Source of the DNA: Acidobacteriota bacterium
GTDB taxonomy: Bacteria > Acidobacteriota > Terriglobia > Terriglobales > Acidobacteriaceae
Assembly (NCBI GenBank): GCA_021811745.1
Contig: JAJZNH010000176.1
Span: 1-8,481, forward strand
Length of the DNA: 8,481 bases
Direction of reading: 5' to 3'
A model generated the notes under the pieces. That model was not told the origin of the DNA. It worked only from the letters and a program-made list of their open reading frames with translations, and did not search any database. Numbering within the stretch: the stretch's first letter is position 1; each line of letters starts with the position of its first letter. Both the position numbers and the translations under genes were made by a program. Below, in pieces: positions 1 through 7,185 of the stretch.

Positions 1-33
1 CTCGCTCGACACCAATTGGAGAACCGCTTTAGC
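1..33 (-). repeat. Partial copy of a palindromic repeat element, cut by the window edge
   Basis: These 33 bases are the reverse complement of 8307-8339 with a single mismatch, at position 14 (A here, C in the complement of the other copy). The match stops just after the GCTTTAGC end, which marks one terminus of the repeat. The rest of this copy runs off the left edge. It lies in opposite orientation to the complete copy near the right end. The core ATTGGAGAACCGC, here 15-27, is the terminal inverted repeat of the complete copy. Seeing two copies about 8.3 kb apart is direct evidence of a repeat family; what moves or maintains it is unknown. Confidence 0.85.
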
Positions 34-94
34 CGCCGAGGGAAAGCAAAGCTAATCAGACAACCACGAAAGCGCATTGCGGCTTTGTGCATCC

Positions 95-124
95 GTCCGG
101 GGCTCGTCGAGCCCCGGACTTTTT
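95..124 (+). terminator. Rho-independent terminator of an upstream gene
   Basis: A perfect 11-bp stem pairs GTCCGGGGCTC (95-105) with GAGCCCCGGAC (109-119) across a 3-base loop, followed at once by five T (120-124). This is a textbook intrinsic terminator for rightward transcription. The gene it serves lies off the left edge, or ends in the first ~55 bases (one plus-strand frame stops with TAA at 52-54). It insulates the receptor gene's control region from upstream transcription. The ten bases TTTTTGCGTC after the hairpin recur after the terminator at 3917-3943. Confidence 0.85.
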
Positions 125-167
125 GCGTCTGCCCCGTACCCGGATTATGAACCAGATTTCCTCAATG

Positions 168-183
168 TGTGATTTAAATCACA
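168..183. promoter_or_regulatory. CRP/FNR-family operator (perfect palindrome)
   Basis: TGTGATTTAAATCACA is a perfect 16-bp palindrome and matches the CRP consensus TGTGA-N6-TCACA exactly. It differs from the FNR core TTGAT-N4-ATCAA by one base per half-site, so the bound regulator could be any Crp/Fnr-superfamily protein. It sits just downstream of the terminator at 95-124 and 227 bases before the receptor start, where it would control the receptor transcript. No convincing -10/-35 pair was found around it, so I cannot tell activation from repression. Site recognition is by sequence match; binding is inferred. Confidence 0.6.
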
Positions 184-254
184 TCCCGCAGTGCGATCTG
201 ACACATCTTCTCCCCTCTTCGCCTCTGTAGGTTGGCAGCACTGAAAAGCCCATC

Positions 255-413
255 ATGCCCAATGTCTCCAGCGGCCCGTATTGCCTGGAACCCGTTCGTC
301 TGCGGAGAGGCTTTCGCCGGCTTGGCGCGCGCCCTCATCCGCCCGAGGGCCGTGACTGGGCCGCGTCCGTGTTCAACGCAATCTTGCACGTGTATTTGGG
401 AGAGCCACTATGA
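255..413 (+). CDS. Possible 52-residue upstream ORF overlapping the receptor start
   Basis: This short frame opens at ATG 255 and closes with TGA 411-413, so its stop overlaps the receptor's ATG (410-412) in an ATGA arrangement. The frame is bounded upstream by a TAG at 228-230, so this ATG is close to the earliest start. The product would be 52 residues, basic in the middle (several Arg) with a more protein-like end, VFNAILHVYLGEPL. It has no recognised domain, signal peptide or run of identical residues suggesting attenuation. The ribosome site is weak (GAAAAG at about 243-248). The overlap could give translational coupling to the receptor, or could be chance in a GC-rich leader. I cannot name a function. 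Confidence 0.22.
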   Translation: MPNVSSGPYCLEPVRLRRGFRRLGARPHPPEGRDWAASVFNAILHVYLGEPL

Positions 414-3400
414 CCTTCGATCACCTTCGCCTCGGCATCCTCTGCCTGGCGCTGCTCAGTATTGCCGCCGTTCCGGGATCCGGCGACCTGTACGCACAAT
501 CCACCACCCAGGGAGCCATCGCCGGAACGGTCATGGACGCCTCCGGGGCCGTGGTCCCCGGCGCCGCCATCACGATCCAAAACACCGCCACCAACTTCAC
601 CCAAAGGCTGATCGCAGACGCCAGTGGCAATTTCAAGGCGCCGCTGCTCGAGCCCGGCAATTACGCGGTAACCGTCACGGCGCCGAATTTCGCCAACTAT
701 CGCGCCGATAATGTGATCGTCGCCGTCAGTCAGACGACTGCGGTGCAGCCGAGACTGGCGGTTGCTTCCTCGTCCGCCGAGGTGATCGTTACCGAGCAGG
801 CCCCGGTCATGAATCTGGAATCGCCAGACTTCACGGGCTCTCTCAATCAGCAGGCCATGCAGAATATCCCCATCAACAACAAGCGATGGTCCAGTCTGGC
901 CATGGAAACACCGGGCGTCGTCTCCGACTCCAACGGCTATGGGCTGGTCAGCATCCGTGGCGTCAGCCCGCTGATGAACAATGTGGAAATTGATGGCGCC
1001 GACGATAACCAGGCCTTCTTCTCAGAGGAACGCGGCCGCACCCGCGAAGCCTATTCGACCTCGTTCGCCGCGGTGCGCGAATTTGCCGTCAACACCGGCG
1101 TGTATTCCGCGCAATATGGCCGCGCCGCCGGCGGCGTCATCACCTCGGTCACCAAGAGCGGCACCAACGAGATCCACGGCCAGGCCTACTTCTGGGATCG
1201 GCAAAGCAACTGGGCGGCCTTTAACAATTACTCGACGGTCACGAATTTCGTCAACGGCGCCAATGTCACCACCCACATCAAGCCCGAGGACTTGCGCAAG
1301 ATTTACGGATTCACCGCTGGCGGCCCGCTGATCAAGGACAGACTGTTTTGGATGTACACTTTCGATCAGCACATCCACGTCTTTCCCGTGGTGGGCGTTC
1401 CCTACGATCCCGTGAACTTCTACACTTTACCTTCTCCTGTCCTCGCGGCAGGGGAACAGTGCATCACCGCCGCCAACGCCACATCCAAAATTCCAGCCGG
1501 CGCGCTGGTCGGCACCGCTGCCTCGATCAACGACGCCATGGCCTGCGCCCTGGCGGCGCGCCAGCAGATCGGCTACACCCAGGCCGCCTATGACTGGGCC
1601 GCCCTCACCCAGGGAAGCGCCAATGTCAACATGGCGAACTATCCGGGCGCGACCGCCATCACCGATCCGGGCCTCAACTCCGACATCGGACAGGTGCCCC
1701 GCTTCGGATACCAGGAAATCAATATGCCCAAGCTCGACTGGCAGATCACCCCCACCGAACATTGGAGTGTGCTCTTCAACCGCTTGCGCTGGGATTCGCC
1801 CGGCGGCGTGCAGACGACAACGCCGGACCACTATGCCCGCGACTCCCAAGGCAACGATTTCGTCAAGTTGGATTACGGCGTCACCGAACTCACCAGCATG
1901 ATCACCGCCAACATCAGCAATCAACTGCTCTACCAGTACAGCCGCGAGCTGGACGACGAGAGCCAACAGCCCTTCACTTCATACACTCTGGCAGATTTGA
2001 ACAACGGGAGCGGGAATATTCCCCAACTCGAGGCCGGATATTACTACGGCGTCGATGCCGGTTCCATGTACTACGAGCACCGCCTGGCCTACCCCGACGA
2101 GCGCAAATGGCAGGTCGGCGACATCGTGTACTGGAACAAGGGCAATCACAGCCTGAACTTCGGTATCGATATCGTTCACAACTACGATCTGATGAACAAT
2201 GTCTACAAGAACAATGGCGACTTCAGCTACGACTACGTCGGCAACTTCTTCAACGACCTGCTCAACTTTAAGAACGGCCAGAATCCTGCCGCCGGTTACG
2301 GCTGCGACTCCTACGCCTCGGAGAACGCGTTCTACAAGAGCGGCTATCAGAAGGTCACTGGCACCGGTCCCTGCTATTACGAGTTCGTGCAGGGATTTGG
2401 CAATCCGGCCTTCGCGATTGCGACCTTGGACACGGGCCTGTTTGTTCAGGACAACTGGAAGGTAACCCCGCGCCTGACCCTGGAAGTCGGCTTGCGCTGG
2501 GATAAGGAATATCTGCCGAGCCCCTCGTCCAACCTCACCCAGGCCGCGGGCAGCTTTGTTCCCTATCCCGGTCTCACCAACCATCCCAGCGACAACCGGG
2601 CCTTCGGGCCCCGCGTTGGTTTTGCCTACAATGTCTTTGGGTCCGGCGAAACAGTGCTGCGCGGCGGCTGGGGCATGTACTTCGGCCGCATCACCAACGG
2701 AAACCTCGAGAATACCCTGCTCGGTACCGGCAGCCCCAACGGGCAATTTTCGGTGCCCTGGTACTACTACACCGCGGGCGCGCCTACCTATCCGAATATC
2801 TTCGCCGCCGGATCTTCCTCCGCCAAGCCTGCGTCTTATTTCCTGTCGCGTAACTTGAAGCTTCCCGAGGTGCAGGAGTTCGACCTTGCCGTGCAGCAGG
2901 CAATCGGCAGGGGTACAGTCTTCTCGTTGAGCTATCTGGGAGCCCTGGGCCGCGAACTGCCCAACTTCCTGGATGTCAATCTTGACCCCAGCTCGATTGT
3001 GAATACCACGTTTACGATTGCCAGCGATGCCAAGGGCAACGGCCCCTTGGGTCCAACCGCATCGACGTTCACCGTTCCGGTCTATACCGCGTACGGCAAC
3101 CAGAATCTCTTCGGCTCCGTAGCCAAGACTTACCAGGCCATTACCGAGGTCGTAAGCAACGTCAACTCCAATTACAATGCCCTCGTGGCGGAGGTTCTCA
3201 ACCGATCGTTCCATAGCATCCAGTTCGACGCCAACTACACGTGGGCGCACGCTCTGGACTTCGCCCAGAACGCTGCCACGCAGGGCTCCACGAATAACTG
3301 GTACGATCCTTATGGCAACCCTCGCGTCAACTACGGCAATTCCGCCTATAACGTCCCCAACCGTTTTGTCGCCTATGCGCTCTACAATTTCCCGGGCCTC

Positions 3401-3892
3401 CACTCGGCCAATCCGCTCAAGTGGGTGGCGAACGGCTGGAGTCTGGACGACAGCTTCCAGATCCAGAACGGCCTTCCCTTTACCGCGGGCGTAAGCGGGA
3501 ACCCCAGTGGCATCCCCAATCCCAGCGGGAAGGGCACCCTCAGCGGCATCGGCGGCGACCTGAATGGCTCGGGCGGGAGTTCTGTCATTCCCAGCGTCGG
3601 TTACAACACCTACCGTTACCCGCGCCGTATCGTGGACGATGTTCGCGTCCAGAAATCGTTTGGCTTCGAGCGCGGCCGCAGCCTGGAACTTAGCGCCGAC
3701 GCGTACAACGTCGCCAACCACCAGAACATTACCGGTTTCGTGGCCACCTACCTGTACAGCTTGTCGGGAACCACTCTGACCTATACGGGCCAAGATGGCA
3801 AAAACACCTTCATGGTGCCCAACAACTCCAACAACAGCGGCTTCCTGTACACGCCGCGTCAAATTGAAATCATTGGCCGTTTCACATTCTGA
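410..3892 (+). CDS. TonB-dependent outer-membrane receptor, Oar-like, with carboxypeptidase-regulatory-like domain
   Basis: A 1160-residue outer-membrane beta-barrel transporter, predicted to import a ligand using TonB/ExbBD energy. The ligand is not readable from sequence; in Acidobacteriota such receptors are often linked to carbohydrates or other large nutrients. Residues 1-30 form a signal peptide ending in LYAQ. Residues 33-115 are a CarboxypepD_reg-like beta-sandwich (GAIAGTVMDASGAVVPGAAI, then DASGNF and LEPGNYAVTV). EVIVTE (124-129) is a plausible TonB box. A plug follows at about 135-257, with SIRGVSPLMNNVEIDG and YGRAAGGVITSVTKSGTN. The remainder is barrel, ending in GRFTF with the terminal aromatic typical of outer-membrane proteins. 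GGGAGAG at 398-404 supports the ATG. The gene stands alone between two terminators with a CRP-type site upstream, so it is probably monocistronic unless the 255-413 ORF is real. The mature protein has only four cysteines (about 351, 379, 632 and 655), spaced like two loop disulfides. Confidence 0.95.
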   Translation: MTFDHLRLGILCLALLSIAAVPGSGDLYAQSTTQGAIAGTVMDASGAVVPGAAITIQNTATNFTQRLIADASGNFKAPLLEPGNYAVTVTAPNFANYRADNVIVAVSQTTAVQPRLAVASSSAEVIVTEQAPVMNLESPDFTGSLNQQAMQNIPINNKRWSSLAMETPGVVSDSNGYGLVSIRGVSPLMNNVEIDGADDNQAFFSEERGRTREAYSTSFAAVREFAVNTGVYSAQYGRAAGGVITSVTKSGTNEIHGQAYFWDRQSNWAAFNNYSTVTNFVNGANVTTHIKPEDLRKIYGFTAGGPLIKDRLFWMYTFDQHIHVFPVVGVPYDPVNFYTLPSPVLAAGEQCITAANATSKIPAGALVGTAASINDAMACALAARQQIGYTQAAYDWAALTQGSANVNMANYPGATAITDPGLNSDIGQVPRFGYQEINMPKLDWQITPTEHWSVLFNRLRWDSPGGVQTTTPDHYARDSQGNDFVKLDYGVTELTSMITANISNQLLYQYSRELDDESQQPFTSYTLADLNNGSGNIPQLEAGYYYGVDAGSMYYEHRLAYPDERKWQVGDIVYWNKGNHSLNFGIDIVHNYDLMNNVYKNNGDFSYDYVGNFFNDLLNFKNGQNPAAGYGCDSYASENAFYKSGYQKVTGTGPCYYEFVQGFGNPAFAIATLDTGLFVQDNWKVTPRLTLEVGLRWDKEYLPSPSSNLTQAAGSFVPYPGLTNHPSDNRAFGPRVGFAYNVFGSGETVLRGGWGMYFGRITNGNLENTLLGTGSPNGQFSVPWYYYTAGAPTYPNIFAAGSSSAKPASYFLSRNLKLPEVQEFDLAVQQAIGRGTVFSLSYLGALGRELPNFLDVNLDPSSIVNTTFTIASDAKGNGPLGPTASTFTVPVYTAYGNQNLFGSVAKTYQAITEVVSNVNSNYNALVAEVLNRSFHSIQFDANYTWAHALDFAQNAATQGSTNNWYDPYGNPRVNYGNSAYNVPNRFVAYALYNFPGLHSANPLKWVANGWSLDDSFQIQNGLPFTAGVSGNPSGIPNPSGKGTLSGIGGDLNGSGGSSVIPSVGYNTYRYPRRIVDDVRVQKSFGFERGRSLELSADAYNVANHQNITGFVATYLYSLSGTTLTYTGQDGKNTFMVPNNSNNSGFLYTPRQIEIIGRFTF

Positions 3893-3916
3893 CTTTTGGA
3901 CGGTGGAAACGGTATG

Positions 3917-3943
3917 CGCGGCGGCTTCGGCCGCCGCGTTTTT
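3917..3943 (+). terminator. Rho-independent terminator of the TonB-dependent receptor gene
   Basis: A perfect 9-bp stem, CGCGGCGGC (3917-3925) and GCCGCCGCG (3930-3938), is closed by the extra-stable TTCG tetraloop and followed by five T (3939-3943). It starts 25 bases after the receptor stop codon. Its right arm and T-tract overlap the separate inverted repeat at 3936-3965. Confidence 0.9.
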
Positions 3944-3965
3944 GCGTCGAAGCACGCAAAAACGC
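3936..3965. repeat. 12-bp perfect inverted repeat overlapping the receptor terminator
   Basis: GCGTTTTTGCGT (3936-3947) is exactly complementary to ACGCAAAAACGC (3954-3965) with a 6-base spacer, CGAAGC. The left arm includes the last three bases of the terminator stem and its whole T-tract. In RNA the two hairpins would therefore compete for 3936-3938, and the U-tract would be either single-stranded or paired. It may act as a 3'-end stabiliser, as a stop for minus-strand transcription arriving from 4151, or be a decayed second terminator. The pairing is seen directly; the role is inferred. Confidence 0.6.
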
Positions 3966-4148
3966 TAGGTCATGAGACAGCCGCCCCCGCACTTTCCACG
4001 GGAAAAGTACGGAAACAGCAGACCCATGGAGATGAAAACATGGAGTGAACCAAAACCTTCCGGCAGCCGTCGAGCAGCCTCCCGGAATCTCCAGGCGCGT
4101 TTCCGCGCACCAGGCCGCAGCCCCGCCGTCATCCCATCGCGCCCGCAG

Positions 4149-4412
4149 CTACTGCACAGACCGGAAGCAGATGGCCTCGCCTTCGAGCCTGTACTCGGCC
4201 GAGCACACGTCGCCGCCGCAGATCATCGCCTCGCCGCAGTACAATTGCCGGCGCGTAATCAGCCCCATGGTCCCACAGCGCGGACAGGCCATCACCGCCA
4301 CATAGGGATTCTGCTCGTTTCCCAGCTTGGTCTGGTTCTCCAGCACAAACACCGTTCCTGGCGCCATCTGTTCGGGGATCCATTCTTCCAGAAACTGCAG
4401 ATCGGCGTTCAT
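4149..4412 (-). CDS. Small zinc-ribbon protein of unknown function
   Basis: An 87-residue protein with no signal peptide or membrane segment, so probably cytoplasmic. The first 40 residues are acidic and hydrophobic (MNADLQFLEEWIPEQM, then TVFVLENQTKLGNEQNP). The second half has the cysteine spacing of a zinc ribbon: CPRCG (Cys43, Cys46), then Cys59, Cys65, Cys70 and Cys82, in ACPRCGTMGLITRRQLYCG and MICGGDVCSAEYRL. Cys43/46 with Cys65/70 is the most likely zinc-binding set. I chose the ATG at 4412 because GGAGG (4418-4422) lies five bases upstream. The frame stays open further upstream to a TTG near 4586, but that extension has no ribosome site and reads like non-coding sequence. No family name can be assigned. 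It lies 380 bases downstream of the lytic transglycosylase on the same strand, too far to assume one operon. It could be a nucleic-acid or protein-binding adaptor; this is a guess. Confidence 0.75.
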   Translation of the reverse strand: MNADLQFLEEWIPEQMAPGTVFVLENQTKLGNEQNPYVAVMACPRCGTMGLITRRQLYCGEAMICGGDVCSAEYRLEGEAICFRSVQ

Positions 4413-4791
4413 CCTGCCCTCCACATACGTGAGTTCGGCAGAGCCGTACACATAACCGCTCGCCCGGCCCCTGGTCCAGCATCGGCAGGCTGCGAAGGTC
4501 GCCTCCGGCAGCCCGGCTACATCCTTGAACCCGCCGTTTCGCCGTTGGTTGCAGTCAGTGTTGCCGCAGCCACCCTCCGAAGTCAATGAGAATCACCGTC
4601 GAAGAGTATCGAAAGAGATTCCGCAAATTCGGAACGGAAACTTCTCCACGCGGGATGCACAGAGCTTCATCCGGTCTGCGCGCGCACAGATGCTCGCCGC
4701 AACCCGTCCCGCCGGAGCCAAACTCGCCCCTGCACATCCGCCAAGCTTTCCTTACCGCAGTCGCTGTCCGCAAAATTACGCGCCCCGCCAG
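4413..4791. other. 379-base stretch without a convincing gene
   Basis: This lies between the transglycosylase stop and the zinc-ribbon start. The minus strand has no clear terminator after 4792 and no good -10/-35 pair. TTGACT (minus strand, 4586 down to 4581) is the best -35-like hexamer, but no matching -10 follows. On the plus strand a 69-residue frame opens at ATG 4586 and ends at 4795. Its first residues, MRITVEEYRKRFRKFG, look protein-like, but the remainder is Pro/Arg/Ser-rich and unlike a folded protein. That frame also runs into the end of the opposite-strand transglycosylase gene. It may be the start of a decayed gene. Otherwise I see nothing here that I can name. Confidence 0.4.
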
Positions 4792-7185
4792 CTAGCGCGC
4801 CGCCGTCGTCGTGACGCCGCTTTGCGAGCGCGCATATTCGTCGATAGCCCGGTACGTCTCCTCATTGCGCAGAATCGCTTCCACGTAGTTGCGGGTCTCG
4901 GAAAACGGAATCGATTCCACAAATTCGTCGAGTCCGGAGTACGGTCCCGCCGCCTGCCAGTCCGTCACCCGGTTGTCGCCCGCGTTATAGGCAGCCAGCG
5001 CGTACTGTTGAACGCCGCCAAATTTATCGATCGTCTCGCGCAGGTACCGCGTACCCAGGCGGATGTTCGTCTCCGGATCGAGCAGTTGGAAGGTCCGGAA
5101 ATTCCTCATCCCTTCCTCGCGCGCCATCCTGCGCCCCACCGAGGGCAGCATCTGCATCAGCCCCCAGGCATTCGCATACGAAATCGCATTGGGATTGAAC
5201 TCCGACTCCTGCCGGATCAACGACGCCACAAGGTACGGATCGAGATTGTTTTTCGCCGCTTCGGCGCGGATGGTTGGCCACCACGGCTCGGGAAACAGAA
5301 TCCGCCAGTACGCCAGCGGAATGGCGCGAATGGGCGCCGTGGAGGCATACGGCAGCGCCCGCTTCATCGCCCGCAGCGCCCGGAAGGTCTCGTCATAGGA
5401 AGCGTAGATCTGTGCCTCGGCCAGCGCGCTCCACGTCTCCGAGTCCGGATCGGCCTGGATCTCCGGCGCCACGTACTCGTTCAAACCCGCGTTGGCCAGC
5501 AGCCGTGCCTTGGCCAGATGCGGGCTGTCGGCCGGAAAGGTGTCCTCCAGCTTCGGCCGCGGCAGCGGCTGAAACTGCGCCAGCGCCGGATCGGCGGCCT
5601 GCAGGTTATCCGCATGCACCGACGTGCCCAGCGCCGCCAGCCGAACACGCGCCTGCTGCGCATAGTAGTAGTTGGGATAGGCCCGCACGATGGCGCGGTA
5701 ATTCGCGGCCGCCATTGACGGGTAATGGTCCATGGTTTCATAGAGGCGCGCCCGCCAGTAGAGCGCGCTTACCGTCTCGGACGCCGCGGGGTAACGCTTG
5801 ATCTGATCGTCGAACAGCCTGGCCGCTGCCGCGTATTGCCCCTGGCGGTAGCTCAGCCAGCCCGCCCGCCAGTGGGCAGACGCAGCGTACTTCGAAGCCG
5901 GGAAATGCTCAGCCAGGTAGCCGTAATAGGTCTCCGCGTTGGCATAGTCGCGCTTGAGCAGGTACATGTTGCCGCTCGAAAACAGTGCTTCCGCCAGCCA
6001 CGGGCTGCGTGGAAAGCGCGATTCCATCTCGGCGACAAGGCTCTGCTGGCCGGCCTCGTCATCGCGATCGCGCGCCAGTTCCATCAGCAGGTAGAGCCGG
6101 CGGGCCCCGTTCTCGTCGTCGGTATCCGGCAGCGCCCGGGCCTCTGCCGGAGTAAGCTCGTGCATCTTCAGTTCGCAGGCCGCCTCGGACATGACGAAGG
6201 TATTGCGGTCTTCCGCGCTCAGGCCGGCGGTATGCGCCAGCAGGGCCCGGTACTGCTCCGCTGCCGCTCTGTAGCGGCCGGCGTTGTAATAGGCATCGCC
6301 CAGGCTGCGCAATTCCGCCAGCGTCAATGTCGATTCGGCGCCCAGCGCCGTCAGCCGCGCCCGCGCCACCTGCGCATCCCCCCCCAGGGGATGATCCAAC
6401 AGCAGCCGCTTGTAGTCCGCAATCGCCGAAGTCCGATTGCCCAGCGCATCCTCCGCCGCGGCCAGGGCAAGCTCATAGCCCACGCGATCGGCGGCGTCCG
6501 TGTCCGCGGCCGCCGCCAGCACCGTGCGTGCCGCCTGGGGATTGTTCAACGCCAGCAGCACCGAGGCTTCGAGATCCGGCGCCTGGTCCACGAAGATGCT
6601 GTCCGGATAGCGCGTGGCAAAGCCGTGCAGCAGCTTTTCGGCATCCGCATCGTTGCCCGAATCGTGATCCGCCTCGGCTGCTAGGAAATCGGCAATGTCG
6701 CCAAGCTCGGCGCTATCCCCCCGCGCCCGCCGGAAGTTCTCCACCGCCTCGGCGTAGCGGTGATCGAGCAGATAGGCGTGCCCCAGCGCCAGGTACGCCG
6801 CCGCCGCCGCATCGCCGGTGTGCCGGTGCGCGTAGGCCGTTACGCCGGCGTACGCAGCGGGCGTGCGCAGGGTGGCAAGCTGCTGCGCCATGGGCCGCAG
6901 TTCGCTGGAGGCAACGAATGCCCGCCGGATCCGCGCCGTCTCTTCTCGCCGCACCGCCCGGCTGGCACGGTAGCGGCGGTGACGATGGCGCACCGTGCCG
7001 TGGCTCGCTGCCTTGGAATGCTTGGATTTCGCGGGGCTCGCCTTCTTCTTCGCCGAGCTGTGGGTGCCGGCCGAGGGGCTTGCCTGGCCGTACGCCATCC
7101 CGCCGGCCCCTGCCAGCAAAAACAGCAACGCCAAGCCAGCCGCGACCCGGCGGAAAAAGGAACCTGGAGGAGACTGCCGATGCAT
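4792..7185 (-). CDS. Soluble lytic murein transglycosylase (Slt70-like, TPR-rich, GH23 domain)
   Basis: A 797-residue secreted or periplasmic enzyme, predicted to cleave the MurNAc-GlcNAc bond of peptidoglycan with 1,6-anhydro-MurNAc formation. Residues 1-35 are a signal peptide (hydrophobic core AAGLALLFLLAGAGG, ending near YGQA); there is no lipobox. Residues 44-88 are a very basic Lys/Ala/His/Arg linker. About 100-600 is an alpha-helical TPR-like solenoid; clear units are AYLALGHAYLLDHRYAEAVE and several with G-Y-A-A spacing around 410-530. About 640-765 is the SLT domain. The catalytic Glu is about residue 660, in SLIRQESEFNP, followed by GLMQ (675-678) and AAYNAG (731-736). Slt70 of E. 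coli is shorter (about 620-645 residues); the extra length is the N-terminal linker and more repeats. ATG 7185 has an AAGGTGAAGG purine run upstream. It is transcribed divergently from the sigma factor. Family assignment is secure; a role in turnover or in assembly of envelope complexes is open. Confidence 0.93.
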   Translation of the reverse strand: MHRQSPPGSFFRRVAAGLALLFLLAGAGGMAYGQASPSAGTHSSAKKKASPAKSKHSKAASHGTVRHRHRRYRASRAVRREETARIRRAFVASSELRPMAQQLATLRTPAAYAGVTAYAHRHTGDAAAAAYLALGHAYLLDHRYAEAVENFRRARGDSAELGDIADFLAAEADHDSGNDADAEKLLHGFATRYPDSIFVDQAPDLEASVLLALNNPQAARTVLAAAADTDAADRVGYELALAAAEDALGNRTSAIADYKRLLLDHPLGGDAQVARARLTALGAESTLTLAELRSLGDAYYNAGRYRAAAEQYRALLAHTAGLSAEDRNTFVMSEAACELKMHELTPAEARALPDTDDENGARRLYLLMELARDRDDEAGQQSLVAEMESRFPRSPWLAEALFSSGNMYLLKRDYANAETYYGYLAEHFPASKYAASAHWRAGWLSYRQGQYAAAARLFDDQIKRYPAASETVSALYWRARLYETMDHYPSMAAANYRAIVRAYPNYYYAQQARVRLAALGTSVHADNLQAADPALAQFQPLPRPKLEDTFPADSPHLAKARLLANAGLNEYVAPEIQADPDSETWSALAEAQIYASYDETFRALRAMKRALPYASTAPIRAIPLAYWRILFPEPWWPTIRAEAAKNNLDPYLVASLIRQESEFNPNAISYANAWGLMQMLPSVGRRMAREEGMRNFRTFQLLDPETNIRLGTRYLRETIDKFGGVQQYALAAYNAGDNRVTDWQAAGPYSGLDEFVESIPFSETRNYVEAILRNEETYRAIDEYARSQSGVTTTAAR

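Noticed and set aside
2..54. End of a plus-strand reading frame (stop TAA 52-54) entering from the left edge
   Set aside because: Most of the visible frame is the repeat element, and the same peptide-like string (SLDTxWRTAL) appears in the other copy read backwards, so it reflects the repeat and not a demonstrable gene.
1979..3955. 658-codon open frame on the minus strand
   Set aside because: It is antisense to the receptor gene over nearly its whole length. The receptor has clear family motifs, signal peptide and C-terminal aromatic; the minus frame has a Val/Gly/Ala/Arg composition with no recognisable domain and is explained by GC-rich third positions.
4413..4586. 58-residue N-terminal extension of the zinc-ribbon protein
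   Set aside because: It would start at TTG without a ribosome site and reads as unstructured, whereas ATG 4412 has GGAGG at ideal spacing.
4525..5718. 397-codon open frame on the plus strand
   Set aside because: Antisense to the lytic transglycosylase over the stretch including the SLT domain; Arg/Pro/His-rich, no domain. The same holds for frames at 5725-6684 and 6327-7253.
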